In this document: in pieces, positions 49,112-61,170 of the stretch
Position numbering within the stretch: the first letter of the stretch is position 1
Layout of the letters: each line of letters opens with the position of its first letter
From: Plectrocnemia conspersa
Taxonomy: Eukaryota > Arthropoda > Insecta > Trichoptera > Polycentropodidae
Length of the DNA: 64,000 bases
Assembly: GCA_009617715.1 (NCBI GenBank)
Contig: VTFK01000099.1
Span: 372,001-436,000, forward strand
Direction: 5' to 3'
Translations under genes and position numbers: made by a program
Notes under the pieces: generated by a model
Told to the model about the DNA's origin: nothing
The model's input: only the letters and a program-made list of their open reading frames with translations
Databases searched by the model: none

Positions 49112-51025
49112 AAATCAAATTTGATTTTATGTAATTGTCTGTAACGACTGACCACTGTATTCCTACAACAAATATGATTGGAATCTTGTAGGTTAAAATA
49201 AAAGTTAGCTCGGTCAATAATAAGAGGTAGTGTGAATAAAATGTCTACAAATGATGACTAATTCTGTGTACTTTAAAATACTTTTAGAAATAATAGATTA
49301 AAGCAATTAATATCATGGATTAATTAAACTTGAATTTTAGCAGTGAAGATATAATAAATAAATCAATGGAATCTCTCTCAGAAACTTTTCTTGTTTAAAA
49401 TGATATTTTGATAAATCTACAAGATATTAATCAAATATAAAATATAAGATAATAAATAGAATATGCTGATAATTAAACCTTTATTAACTGCTTAATCCAC
49501 ATGAACGAGTATACTTGCCAAAAATATGTGATCCAATTTCCTCATGGACGAGTTAACTTGCACGTTTTTTTAAAAATTGAAATTTAAGATGTACTTAGTC
49601 ATTTTCCTGCGTTTTTTTAACTTTTTTTCACACACGCACGTATTATATATAAATACACACACACGTTTCATTTAACTTTAATTCACAATTAAATTACAAT
49701 GATGTTTGTGTTGTATTTTGTATAATTTTTTCATATATTTTAGTTTTAAAATAAGGATGAATATATTTGGAACTTTCTATAGCTATTATAATTCAGAAAA
49801 AGTCTGAGATTTTGAAACGCTTATTTTCATTGCTTTACTCTTGTATACACATTTCAAGAACCAATTAGGTACAAAAGTCAAGAACGGTCTATTTGGGTAC
49901 ACTTTATGACATTCTGAATATATAGTGATATGAAAGAAATGCTTCAACGATTGAAATATAAGACAAATTAAATATCAAACTCGTTAGTGTTTATCTGCAC
50001 CTATAATTCATCCTTTTGTGAAAATATAAGTTTTTTAAAGTGACTATCTTATAGTTCCAAGGAACATTGCTAATTCGATGCTTTTTAGACGTGTCTTATG
50101 GAAAAGCAGACTATTTTTTTGTTTAAATTGATGGCTTTTAAAAAAGTGTGTGGCTATTGTGCAATTTTGGGTGTTCTAAAATACTGTTCTCTAATATATT
50201 ATTAAGCCAAACTATTGTCGTTTTGCAGATTTTTAATAGTAATCATTTACACTCCCACAAATATTTTATCTACTAGTCTTTTTTATAGCTAAAAAATCAC
50301 TCACACTTTTAAAACATATTACATAAACCAAATTTTTCAGAATCCTTTCCATCTTACACTATATTAAGTCACGTTTTATTTGCAATTTATATATGCTTAA
50401 TTATTTTATTGTACAATCACGATAATCGTGATCTTAATCTCAACTAACTTCATGTGTTATACACGGATCTAATGTAGTCTGCTGACTTACATTACGAAAT
50501 AGTCTAAAAACGTTCAGATCCACTACTTTTGACCAATATCTGAACCCGGCTTTTAGCGAGTAGCAATACAACATTATCCCACAGAGAAACGTTAACGCAA
50601 TAAATTGAGTCAAAATAACCACAAGTGTTGGAGTAAGCATGTTCTACAATTTCACTTACACACATATGAATGTATAGCACACACTCACACCACATAAATG
50701 CCAATCAAAAGTCAGTAGTTATGACCGAGTGTGACCTATAAAAGAGGTCCGATCGGAATCATTCATGGCGTAGTCGGCCAGTGGTTGCAGCGCTCCACAA
50801 TCCACGTTAACGTAACAGGCTCACGTGAAGGCTGGCTCGGTTTGTAAAATCGATAACGGGTCGGGCAACCCTCACCGCTCCCCCTCAAACCAACCCCCAC
50901 CCACAGAAGCCTCCCCACCTCGACAAGCTTCGGGGTCGATGACTTGCCTCTACAGCGGTCCACAAACTACACATTTCCCAGCCGAATCTAAGTTAAAAAA
51001 ATGCACGTTAACGGTGTGGGTCAGG
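49112..51025. other. AT-rich sequence, then a GC-richer stretch at 50740-51025, no gene seen
   Basis: The AT-rich part is featureless. At 50760-51025 composition rises (CCCCCTCAAACCAACCCCCA) and leads directly into the SINE-like repeat at 51030. It may belong to the same retroposon, but the B box lies about 260 bp from the only A-box-like motif (near 50773), too far for a tRNA-type promoter. Confidence 0.35.
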
Positions 51026-51265
51026 GGTTAAGGGTTCGAATTTAGAAGCAGTAGAATTTTATGAAAATTCATGGATAGTGCAATATAATAACCATATATT
51101 TTAGTTAGTACTTTTTTGTTGCTTTTTGTTATTATTTTCAATTTCTATCGTGTCTATGCTATCGATGTTAGTGATTATTATATAATTATAATTCTAACTG
51201 ATCATTTAAGGCCGAGTTTTGTTAGCTTTTTTAGTCTCACAGATGAAAATCGTAATGCTTCGGTA
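51026..51265 (+). repeat. SINE-like repeat, copy 3 (longest)
   Basis: It has a B-box-like GGGTTCGAATTT (51028-51039), an AT-rich middle, TTTCTATCGTGTCTATGCTA, TAGTGATTATTATATAATTA and TCTCACAGATGAAAATCGTA in series. The downstream motifs are shared with 11690-11850 and 25262-25372. Likely a pol III-derived retroposon; a specific family is not named. Confidence 0.5.
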
Positions 51266-52261
51266 GACTAGGCGTCTAGAATTCCGAACGTCGATTTGGA
51301 CTAGGGACTCCAAAGAGAGAAGCGGCGGATTCTGCAATAGTTTATTTATATATTTATTTTATTAATTTATTTAGCTAATATAGCTAATTGTTTATGCCAT
51401 GAACTAATTTAATCGAAACATACACATAATACATAATATAAACATAAACAGAATATAAAAAAATAATTCATATTTTTTTCTTTGTTCCATTTAGGAAACC
51501 CGCTACATTTTTATGTTTGCGGATTGTCCTAGAAGTATTAATATACAAATTCACACTTCCATACGTTATTCCCCTGGCAGTACTCATTTTCTTATACCTA
51601 ACTATCCTTAAATTGTCACTTTTTATAGTAATAAATCTATGTATTCTTTATTTGTTATTAAATACTTATTAATATACTCTGGTAACGTATTATTTTCTAA
51701 CTTATATATAAATAATAAAACATTAATATTTAATATTTCTTGAACATCCAACCATTTCAATCTATTTTCCGGCTAGGTAAAATCAAAAATTTACGATTTT
51801 CTATTACTATTCAAATACTTTCGACCTTCTGAAAAAGTATGCATATTTTTAAACATCTGCCACGAACACCTTTGGAAAGGTTTCTTATCTGAGTATTTTA
51901 TTTTATTCTTTGGAAAAATAAGGCGAGTTCGAATGTTAAAAATTTGTAAACAATTTTTTGTCATTTCCAGATCCCTATTAAAAACTTCCAATAAGTATGC
52001 ATATTATGCATAAATTCACCTTTACTTATTCAGCGTTATATAAAGAGCAGTGGCTATAAACCTTTTAAACATATTCGTACAAATTTAATTTATATCATAA
52101 AAAATACTTTTTATTATATAAATTAATTTTTTTCGAGAAATGAGAATTTTTGGTTTAATATTTTTCTCGAAAAATTATCGAAAAGACACATTAAAGTATC
52201 ATCAATAATGTGAATTTTATAAATTAAAAAATGGGTTTTGCAACAACAAAAGTCCGTTGCC

Positions 52262-53278
52262 TGCACTACACTCTCTGGAAGTTGGCCAAGGTTGGCCAAG
52301 GACGGAGAATATAGTGGGTTACTTCGGTCGAGTTCGGTTCTGCCCGCTCTAAAATATCTCGGAAGTTGCCCGAGGTTACCGAGAACAGAAGGTAAAGTGG
52401 GGGTAATTCAGTCGACTTGGCCAGCTTCGAGCGTTTCCGAACATTGTCGGCAAACTGAAGTCAGAGCTACTCTTTCGAGCGCGAACGGTGAAGTACTTCC
52501 CCTTTCGCTCTCTCGCGTGTTAAGTGACGAGAGTGAGAGAGATAATGATATGGTGTTTCGCAAACTGAGATAGAACGAGTAACTCGGTTTAATTTCAGTA
52601 TGCGCGTAGGCGTCCTATGGTTAACACGCACGTCGAGTGCTGCATCGTGGTCAAGTTATAATACCACGTGCTTATCAGAGACTTCAACAAACTTACTGAC
52701 ATCTTTGAATATTTTAGGGCACCAAAAGAGATTAATTATATTTTTGATAGCATATTTTTTAACAGATTTTTTTTCATATAAAATTAAATAATTAGTGGTA
52801 CTTGATTTTGTTAAAAAAAATCGTTTCGAATATCCTTATGTATTTTCCTAAATCGGTTTATATAAATGTCACACCATAACTAATTATTATTTAGAATCGA
52901 TGGCAACAAATCTTAGGATAGTCACAGATGTGGTGTTCGTATTCTGAAGTATAATTTTTATGCCTTATGGCATTTTGCAAAAGCCGACAAAGATTTTGCG
53001 TAAATTGAATATTTACGATCGAAAAATTTTCACTGATATTGGATTGGTGAGTGCCCACACAAACTTTTATAATTATCAGTAGCGTAATTTTAATATTATG
53101 ACAATTTAGGAATTGCGATTATTTGGCACATTTTTCGATCGCACGCAAACATGACAGCAGCCGCCGTGCGGACGTCATTCACGTCCGCCATCCGGACGGC
53201 ATATGAAATTTATGGCAGTCGACCTCGGCCGACTTCAGTAGAACTTCGGTTCGGACAACTTCCAGAGAGTGTAGTGCA
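52262..53278. mobile_element. 1,017-bp TIR element with CACTA-like ends
   Basis: Terminal inverted repeats of ~23 bp: the left begins TGCACTACACTCTCTGGAAG and the right ends CTTCCAGAGAGTGTAGTGCA. Subterminal regions carry degenerate GGAAGTTGGCC/CGACTTGGCC repeats and are GC-richer than the AT-rich centre. No target duplication is visible. Positions 52470-52545 match one arm of the 55939-56112 MITE (CCTTTCGCTCTCTCGCGTGT, TAAGTGACGAGAG). The frame at 52238-52573 lies within terminal and subterminal repeats and is not a transposase. The CACTA start hints at the CMC superfamily, but this is weak without a TSD. Confidence 0.75.
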
Positions 53279-54830
53279 AGCATATAAATCTGTGAAATAT
53301 GTTTAAATATTATTTTAAACCATAATTTGCCTTTAATTAACATTTTTTAGAAACTTAGTAAATCATTTCAAAGTGCCTCTAAAATACTCTCACTGACGGA
53401 TATATACAAATATTTATCTAGATAAAAATATCTTATAAATTTTCTTTGTGTCCTTCTTTTATCATATTTTATTTTACCAAACAAATTAATAATTTAAAAA
53501 TGTGTAAAACAAAACAAGAATTATCAATTAGATCATATCCATAAATGTAGGTTTTATTTTAAGCGCTAAAGTGTTTTAATATTTAAAATACTCAATTATG
53601 TCACCCGGTTACAACGTTACGGTTAAAAATATAGTACAAAATATTATTTGAATAGATATTACCGTTTTCCATACTATAATTTTAGTCTGTAAATATTTAA
53701 ATATCTACTTGTAGATCTCCATTGTAATTATATATAGGCTAACCCTTTTTGACCAGAGATTTATAATATCGCTGTTTTTGTGTACAAATATCACAATATT
53801 TCTCGGAAACAACACTCAAGCTATCAGGATGCAATGTACTGCAAAATCAGATTTTATTATCAAAATTGCAAATATATCGTTATAACATAACAGATGTTAA
53901 TTTAAAACGTCTCAGTTAAAACAAAACTTAAGACAAAAAAACAAAATCTGAAAATTTAAGACAACAATCTATATACGATAATATTTGCAAGAGACTTAAA
54001 AAATCTGGCGTGTTGTTGACATAAGTCAAATCAATCAACTGTTGACTCAATGTTACAAATTTATCTGTCAATCAAATTTATTTTTTAATATAAGAAAAAT
54101 CGAGATCTGTCTAAATCACTTATAAAATTATTCTCTGAATTATAAATATTTGATTACAGGACTTATTTATTTAAATTTACATATTTGTATGTAAAAATAT
54201 ATTGGTATTGTTTTTTACAATATTTTTAGGAAGCTTATATATATAATATATTGAGGATTTGATTGTTAGTGTCAAAATTAACAAAAAAATTATAAATAAA
54301 TTGTCTTTTAATCTGAGTTGTCAACAGTATAATTTTTGTTATATTTCTTATTTAGTTAAATGCAATCAATAACGATCTAAATAATAATAGTTAATTTAGA
54401 TTTAACTAACCTAATATAATCATGATAGTGGTGATTATAATTATAGTATATAAACTTGTAAATACTGTACGTGACCAAAATAATCCCATTTAAGGTAGTA
54501 ACTTAACGAAATATACACAAACCCTTGAAATTCGGTCCCTCTAAATAATTAATCATAAACAGCTCAATAGCTATAATAATGTAACAATAAAAAAATGGAA
54601 CTCATAATTATTTTTGCATGTACATTTCCAAATTACTATACTTTGCACAATATCACATTATACGGAACCATTGTTAAATTGAAAATATGATTAATTACGC
54701 CACAGGGCTTTCACTTTTATTTTATTTTTACTAAGAATCATTTAAACGTTTTAAACTACCATGGAAACTTTATATAAAGTAATTATATATAACACAAAAA
54801 ATCACTAAAAATGTTAGTTCAATGCCCCCT
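53279..54830. other. AT-rich sequence, no gene seen
   Basis: No repeat partner, TIR or coding signal noticed. Confidence 0.4.
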
Positions 54831-55065
54831 GATGGGTTATTAAAATTGAGCTTTCGTGTCGAGGCGGAAAACCGGTTTAAAAGCTTGCATACGAGAGCTT
54901 TCGATCTCGTGAAGCCCGATTATTTCATTAGGGTCCCTTTCGTGAGTAGTTGTATTATTAAAAATGTCGCAAAAGCAATTAGCGAATAAATAAGTAGTTT
55001 TAATCTTATCGCAGCGAAAATTTCGCTAATCGCCCCCAAAGGAAGAAATTTTTGCTAGCTCATAA
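54830..55065. other. GC-richer unique block
   Basis: A compact less-AT block without a repeat partner, containing AAAGCTTGCATACGAGAGCT followed by TTCGATCTCG. It may be conserved regulatory DNA; there is no direct proof. Confidence 0.3.
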
Positions 55066-55348
55066 TTATTACGCAACACTATACATTTAAATTAAGATTT
55101 TTAATTACTAGTAACAATCCGCAGACTTCTTTGATTAAAAAATATGTGCTACTCGTCCCACTACTTCTACTGCGGCGACGAATATATTTTGCACGTTTAC
55201 TTCACATTTATTAATATTAATATCTAATAAATGTTTCTTCTTTATGATATTAATAGTTATATTACATGGCTTCGCCAAACCCAATATTTCGACTAATAGT
55301 AACGTTAAAAGTTTATAGTTGAAAATAGCACAGTTAACCTAGAAATAG

Positions 55349-55430
55349 CAGCCAGAATGACATGTACAAATGTCACGTCGCTACTGTGGAGTGTTTCAGA
55401 CAGGCAGACACATATATTTTCTATTTTTTA
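55349..55430 (+). repeat. Dispersed repeat family H, copy 2
   Basis: CAGCCAGAATGACATGTACA ... TGTCACGTCGCTACTGT ... CAGACAGGCAGACACA aligns with 31837-31920. Confidence 0.7.
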
Positions 55431-55938
55431 ATATAGGTCAAAAATATCTGAAAATCAATTATTAAAGTAATGAAATGTTTTCATCATATCGTAAAGAAAA
55501 TTTTTCCAACATCCCTAATTTTTTATAATTAATTTAAATAAGAAAAAAGGTCTTTTGATTTGACATTTATAAATCTTGACTTAACATAAAAATTTTAATT
55601 TACACTTTATGGCAAATTTACTTTATTATAATACTTAAATTTATGCCTAAATTAGGTGAACTTTTCATTACGTGAATTTTTATCACCCAATTAATACATA
55701 TATTAATATTTTTCATTTATCGTAATTTCAGCTGTATATATAAGCTATTTTTACAAAATAAAATGTCATTAATAGAACTCTTACATATTTTTTTATTAAT
55801 TATATTGTGTTCAAACATTGCAATTATTGATTATACAAAAAGTGGTACTTAGTTCGTATATAATATTTTAAAAATATGTTTAAGGAGGATTTTTTAAAAA
55901 TATTTTGCTGATTAACTTAATAATAAATTACGTTTTAA

Positions 55939-56112
55939 CCAGGCGCGTACGGTGAGATACATTTCCTTTCGCTCGCTCGCGTGTTAAGTGGCAAGAGCGA
56001 GTCAGAGATAAGTGCGTGAGCTACATGCATTCCGCACGCCCATCTTCTTCTCTTGTCACTTAACATGCGAGCGAGCGAGCGAAAAGGAATGTATCTCACC
56101 GTACGCGCCTGG
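55939..56112. mobile_element. 174-bp near-palindromic MITE flanked by TTTTAA
   Basis: Arms of ~58 bp start CCAGGCGCGTACGGTGAGAT and are near-perfect inverted repeats, continuing through TTCGCTCGCTCGC and TTAAGTG[G/A]CAAGAG. They leave a short centre. Identical TTTTAA flanks (55933-55938, 56113-56118) give a 6-bp duplication. The insertion sits exactly at the TTAA end of the family B element at 56115. The arms are unusually CG-rich for this region. A 6-bp AT-rich target would fit IS3EU-type elements, but that assignment is speculative. Confidence 0.85.
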
Positions 56113-56114
56113 TT

Positions 56115-56284
56115 TTAACCCTTTGACCGCGGATGATACCTATAGAAGTCATCAAGAAAATCGCCAGTATGCGTTGGACACCTAAAATATGTTTTTATAT
56201 ATAATTTAAGGTTGAAAAATACAATTTATTGAAATATTATTTAAATAACTTGTGGCATAAATAGGTGGTCCCCCACATATTATT
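56115..56284 (-). mobile_element. piggyBac-like MITE, family B copy 2 (inverted, truncated)
   Basis: TTAA (56115-56118) is followed by CCCTTTGACCGCGGATGATA, then AAGAAAATCGCCAGT and TGTGGCATAAATAGGTGGTC. Together these are the reverse complement of 1574-1793 in order. The distal end (the GCGGCTGACAT side) is missing. Confidence 0.7.
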
Positions 56285-56454
56285 CATGCTTTCTTATTCT
56301 AACAAATTCATATTTATTTATATTATATAATATTATACAACAGCTGTCGGTCCCTCACTATCGTGAGGTACCGCAGCTTTTTTAGTAACGACTGAACAAT
56401 ATAATTATCTTCATTTAAACACGCGTATTATAAAAATTTTATTGTAGCATGATA

Positions 56455-56532
56455 AACGTTAGCCCAATGCTTTACAATGCGATAAATTTAATCAGCAACT
56501 ACTAAGTTAGTAGTAAAACACCAGACTGAAAC
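56455..56532 (+). repeat. Family E repeat, copy near the right end
   Basis: CCCAATGC ... CTACTAAGTTAGTAGTAAAA then CACCAGACTGAAA aligns with 1380-1455 and, inverted, with the 483-770 units. Confidence 0.6.
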
Positions 56533-59389
56533 CAGTCTGTAAGTCGATGAAATATATTTTAATAATTTAAAATTATTAGCTTACAAACAAATTATTTTAC
56601 TATACTTTTATTTTAATTAATCATCCGTGAGATTATGAAAATTCAGGTGAATCATATCTGTGATGATCGATCTGAATATATTAATCACTAAAACACTAGG
56701 GAACAAATATTTTTTAACCCGTGTCTATTGGGCGTTAGTCTTCCACTTAAACCACTAGCCTATCGTGCCATTGATATATATGATATAATTTATAAAGCAA
56801 TATAAGGTCTTATATATATTTATTATTAAATATTGTTTTCAAGGAAAGGCAAGCTTCATCCCTTCACTGATAAATTATGCACCTAATATTTTTTTATTAG
56901 ATATGTTATAGTCGTATGTTTTATAGAACAATAATCACTAGAATATTGTCATATAAGTTATTTTGAATAACTTACTTTGTAAACACGTGCGATTTTTCCA
57001 CTGCGCTGGAAAAGTGAATGCGCATACGAACACACCCAAGAGGAAAAGCTCTCAAAGCTCAAAGCGCCGAATGCACATTTCCAAAGCTCAACCAACACTC
57101 GAATACGTTTTGGCGCAAAATTTCCATTCCTCTAGGGATGAACGCAACCACGTTTTAAACCCTCTTATGGTTCAACAACTTTTCAAATTGAAAAAAATAT
57201 ATATTTGTAAGCGGAAAACGATTTTTATGATCACTGGGTAAAAAAATGGTTTCCAATCTTGATAAAATCAAATTGCTTTATAGATAGAAGCAATTAGGGC
57301 TAAAAACGTAATATAAATAAAAGCAATTAAATAAAAATAAATATTTGCTTTTATAGCAATATGTATTCATGAGTTGCCTTTATTTTTCACACGCCTTTAA
57401 AGACACATGTGGCGCATCTATTACTATAATTGTTAATAGTAATAGTGATCGTTGAAATACGGAAGCCTTAGCTTTAATGCGGCCATAAAAGCGTCTTCTT
57501 CTCGGGACAAGTGTAGCCGAAGGAATGCGAAGAGGAGCTTCTGCGAGGGCTTTTAATTAAAAAAGTTATGATGTAAATGACGTAGCCGTAGCTCGGAAGC
57601 TCGCTACGCTTCGCTCCAGTGGCGTAGCGTGGCGTGCGTGCGTTTTAAATTATTTCCGTGTGCTGTTTGATACATATGTATGTGTTTGTATGAAGTTGTG
57701 CAATGTTTTTCTCCTTGGTAGGAATCATAAACAATCTCCCGGGAGGTCGAGGAGAAATTTTCTTATTTGCTCCGAAGCTTTACTGTAGCAATATACTGAA
57801 AACGAAAATAATCATTATTAAACCTGATTTTAAATCAGAGTTTACTTTTATTTTTTATATTTATTAGCGAATATGTTTATATACCCGGACACTGCTACAC
57901 TGTAATTAACCCTTCGGTTGTCGATATTATTTGGTTGAAATGATATTTTTAATAGGCAGGGTATTTAATTCAGGAGCATTTTTTTAATATGTATTACATT
58001 GATTTAAAAAGTTTGGAAACCAAAAGATTAATCTATACACAGATTTATTTTAACGAGCGATCACCATGATTCTGTAGTTCAGTAAAAAAATTACATTATT
58101 GAAAACAGCGTTTACTTTAATTAGTATGTAGTTAAAATCTTATCGTATTAAAAATTCCGCTTATCACCCCGAAAGTAATATTAAAGCATTAACATACAGA
58201 GATAGATTACGTTTTTTTTTATTCATTTATAAACTCGACTTTACATACGAATGAAATGAATTTTTAAATACTTAGATTTACATACAGATTTACACATTGT
58301 GATAATCTTGAGTTAAAAATAAATGAACTTGACATTAAAATAGTAAATAGAATTATAATTATTCTTTAGCTGTACGTTTCATATTAAAAGATCACTACTA
58401 AATAATTTACATAAGTTGAATATAATTATTTACCAGTAGTTTAAGATTAAATTACTAGCTTTTAACTTAGTTTTATAATATTGTATTACATATATATTAC
58501 TTGTGACCAGTGAGGTAGCTATGGGGGGGCGGGCCCCAGGCGGCACTTGCTTGGGGGCGGAATACTCGCGATATTTTTAACTTTTTAAATATCAATTAGT
58601 AAACGATTTAATATTCGAATATAGTGTTAATGCAGTTTTGAAAATAAATACAGATTTATTCAAACATAATTATATGTTATATAATATATTTTTATTTCAA
58701 AAATAATAGTGCGTTTATTGTCTGAAACTTTAAAGATATACAATTTATTTTTAGTCTTATTTTAAACATTTCTGCTGGCTAAAATACTACAAATTTATAT
58801 GTTTCACCTAAAGGCTTAAAATTAAAGATTATATGTATTGATTTAAAAAAAATAAAAAAAATTGTACCATTCATTGAAAAATCCACAGCAGCATATTTAT
58901 ATTGGTATTTTCGGTAATTTTGCCAATTACCAAGGTCAGAATCGTTTCTTTTTGTCGGCTTTTAGTTGCTTGTTTAAATATTATATTGATAAAAAGATAA
59001 TTTCTCATAAACGGGGCACAGTTAGGCAGTAAATGACAGTAAATCAGAAAAAAAATGAACTACCTGCGCTGTCAAAATACACAAAGCCTTAAGAATAAAT
59101 ACTAAGCTGTGTTTTTAGAATTGGTCAATATTTTTTTGTTCTTTTAAATTAAATAAATAAAAATGATTCACTACAACTACGAATGAAGAGTCAGACAAAT
59201 ATTCAACTCTTTGAGTGCTAAACAACGATATATCGTTGTTTATCATTATATAAAATAAAATAAAAAAACAACTAATATATTGTAGTTTATATCGAGTGTT
59301 AAATTAATATTTGCTATAAAAGACATTACTTGTGAAAATATTGTAAGCAATGTGTGTGTACAAATCTAAACTACATAAAAATAACAAAA
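56533..59389. other. AT-rich sequence with two possible hAT-type ends and a solitary TTAACCC end
   Basis: CAGTGGCGTAGCGTGGCGTG (57617) and CAGTGAGGTAGCTATGGGGG (58508) both resemble the CAGTGGCGTAGC-type termini of some hAT elements. I found no matching right ends. TTAACCCTTCGGTTGTCGAT (57906) resembles a family C left end without a visible partner. The frame at 56963-57241 (basic, K/R/S-rich start) has no recognised motif. Confidence 0.35.
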
Positions 59390-59390
59390 T

Positions 59391-59425
<35 letters not shown>

Positions 59426-59427
59426 TT
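59390..59427. repeat. (TA)n microsatellite
   Basis: Alternating TA tract, near-perfect from about 59400 to 59424. Confidence 0.95.
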
Positions 59428-59465
59428 ATAAAAAAAATTATAATATTCTTTCTTAAATCAATAAA

Positions 59466-59539
59466 AATCAACAATATTTATTAATAGCTTTTAAGCTCTA
59501 ATTTTTGCGCTTAAAAGCTATTAATAAATATTATTGATT
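59466..59539. ncRNA. Long perfect-stem hairpin, candidate structured RNA or micro-MITE
   Basis: Arms 59473-59496 and 59509-59532 are exact 24-bp reverse complements (TAATAGCTTTTAAGC near the loop). After one mismatch (59472/59533) six more pairs follow (AATCAA/TTGATT), giving a 31-position stem around a 12-nt loop. Size and geometry fit a pre-miRNA, but perfect symmetry also fits a very small inverted-repeat insertion. It lies ~1.5 kb upstream of the first brp exon in the window. Confidence 0.4.
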
Positions 59540-61020
59540 GCTGCAATTGTTAAATAAGGGATGATTCAATTGAGCAACCCAACATATGATAATTATAGAC
59601 GTTGCGTTCGTTACACTTTTAGCGGATATATTTTTAAACAACTCTTTTGAAACTGTTAATAGATACTGTGTTATGAATCTGTGTACTTGATTACGTAGTT
59701 AAAAAGAAAAAAATTAAACTACAAGACTTTTAAAGTCTTTTGCGACTTCATCGCAACGATTGCAGGTGATCCTGACACTACTACCTGCAACGGTGATATT
59801 GTTAAGGTGATATTGTTCAATAAATCAACTCAACATATGAAAATCAGAAATTTTTGAAACTGTTAATAGACTCCGTTTTATAGATCCGTGCGCTTGGATA
59901 CGCAATTATGTGATTAAGTAGTTCAGGAAACTTTTTTTTTTTTTTATAGATCCAATGAAAATAAATTAATAAATTTGTTTTATAATAATTTTTCGCAAAG
60001 GTGCCTTTAAATTGCTTTTGAAACTGTTAATGGACACTGTTTTGTGGAATTTGTTTTTGACACGCAATCATGTGATTACGTATTTAAGAAGAAACTTTTA
60101 AAGAATATAAGGAAAACCAATAAATAAATTTGTTTTATGAGACTTTCTAGCAAATATTCTGCGGCTTTCTCGCAACAATTACGTTGATATTGCTAAGCCA
60201 TTATCTACTTCTTCTAGTATTGTAAATTAACCTAAAGTAAACAAACAGTTAAAGTTTGACTCGTAACGCCTGATTTATGTATATGTCGTTATAAATTTTG
60301 AAAATTTGCAAACCTATCGCTACATCAAATCAAAAGTATGTATGGTGTATGCAATTCAGCTTGAAAATGTTAAACTATTAAGAAGAAGAAGATGCGCTAT
60401 AGCGTCCTTGTAGGAGGCAATGGCGTAGCTCTATGTGCATTTTCCAAATGTGACTTCTGTAGTGGTTTTTAATCAACGGCAAAACCCCATGGCGGTTGAC
60501 TAAATCAAATAATCGATAAGTCATCTCTTATCTCGACCTACTTTTTTTTAATTTTTGTTTATATGACATTGCATGAATTACATTTATATGAAACTACATA
60601 ATTTGGTTGAACTAATACAGAAATCGACAATATTTTGTGTCGGAATAATAAATAATCTAGTCATATTCAACTTACATTATTTTTATTCTGCATCATATTA
60701 TTGTTGTAAATATTTTTAGCGAGTTTCTCAAGGCAAATGAAACCCATGTTTTAAATTCCCATTAAATTTGTATATTTCAGCAACCCATTCTTGGCGTTTT
60801 AACAAACGACCAACATTCCACCATAGCATGCATTTGGCAAACTAATTGCTTCCCGTGCCTTTCTTCGTACCTGTTGTGTTTAGATATAACCATCAGCCGA
60901 TTGCGTGCTCAGATTAGGGCCGCGTAACATAAACGTTATGCCATAAATGGAACAGTAGTATTGACCGCGTTAAATTATGCCATATTTCAAACGCTTATTG
61001 CTCTTTTTTATCTTTTACAG

Positions 61021-61170
61021 AAACAAGCCATGCTCGTGAGACAGTTGGAGGAGGAGCTGAGGCTCAGGATGAGGGCACCTTCGCTGGAGATGCAGCAGCA
61101 GATGGAGGTGTTGTTCGCAGAGAACGAACACCTGACTAGAGAAATTTCCATACTCCGTGATACAATCAAG
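61021..61170 (+). CDS. brp: Bruchpilot / ELKS-CAST-ERC, coiled-coil exon
   Basis: This 150-nt exon follows a strong pyrimidine-tract acceptor (CTTTTTTATCTTTTACAG) and ends AATCAAG before GTAATT; both boundaries are phase 0. It encodes 50 residues including KQAMLVRQLEEELRLRMR, LEMQQQMEVLFAENEHL and REISILRDTIK, with heptad-spaced leucines. The segment is highly diagnostic of ELKS/CAST/ERC proteins, whose insect member Bruchpilot is a long coiled-coil scaffold of the presynaptic active zone that clusters calcium channels and organises vesicles. It continues in frame into the 62091 exon. No earlier exon of the gene was found in the window, so the 5' neighbour lies more than 60 kb away or is too small or divergent to see. 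Confidence 0.95.

Noticed and set aside
50760..51040. tRNA-like promoter with A box (CGGCCAGTGG) and B box (GGTTCGAAT)
   Set aside because: The boxes are about 260 bp apart, far too distant for a type 2 pol III promoter; only the B-box side is kept as SINE-like.
52238..52573. 111-codon open frame
   Set aside because: Built from the terminal and subterminal repeats of the 52262-53278 element; no transposase motif.
56963..57241. 92-codon frame with a basic, serine-rich start
   Set aside because: No family recognised and no clear splice sites or start context.
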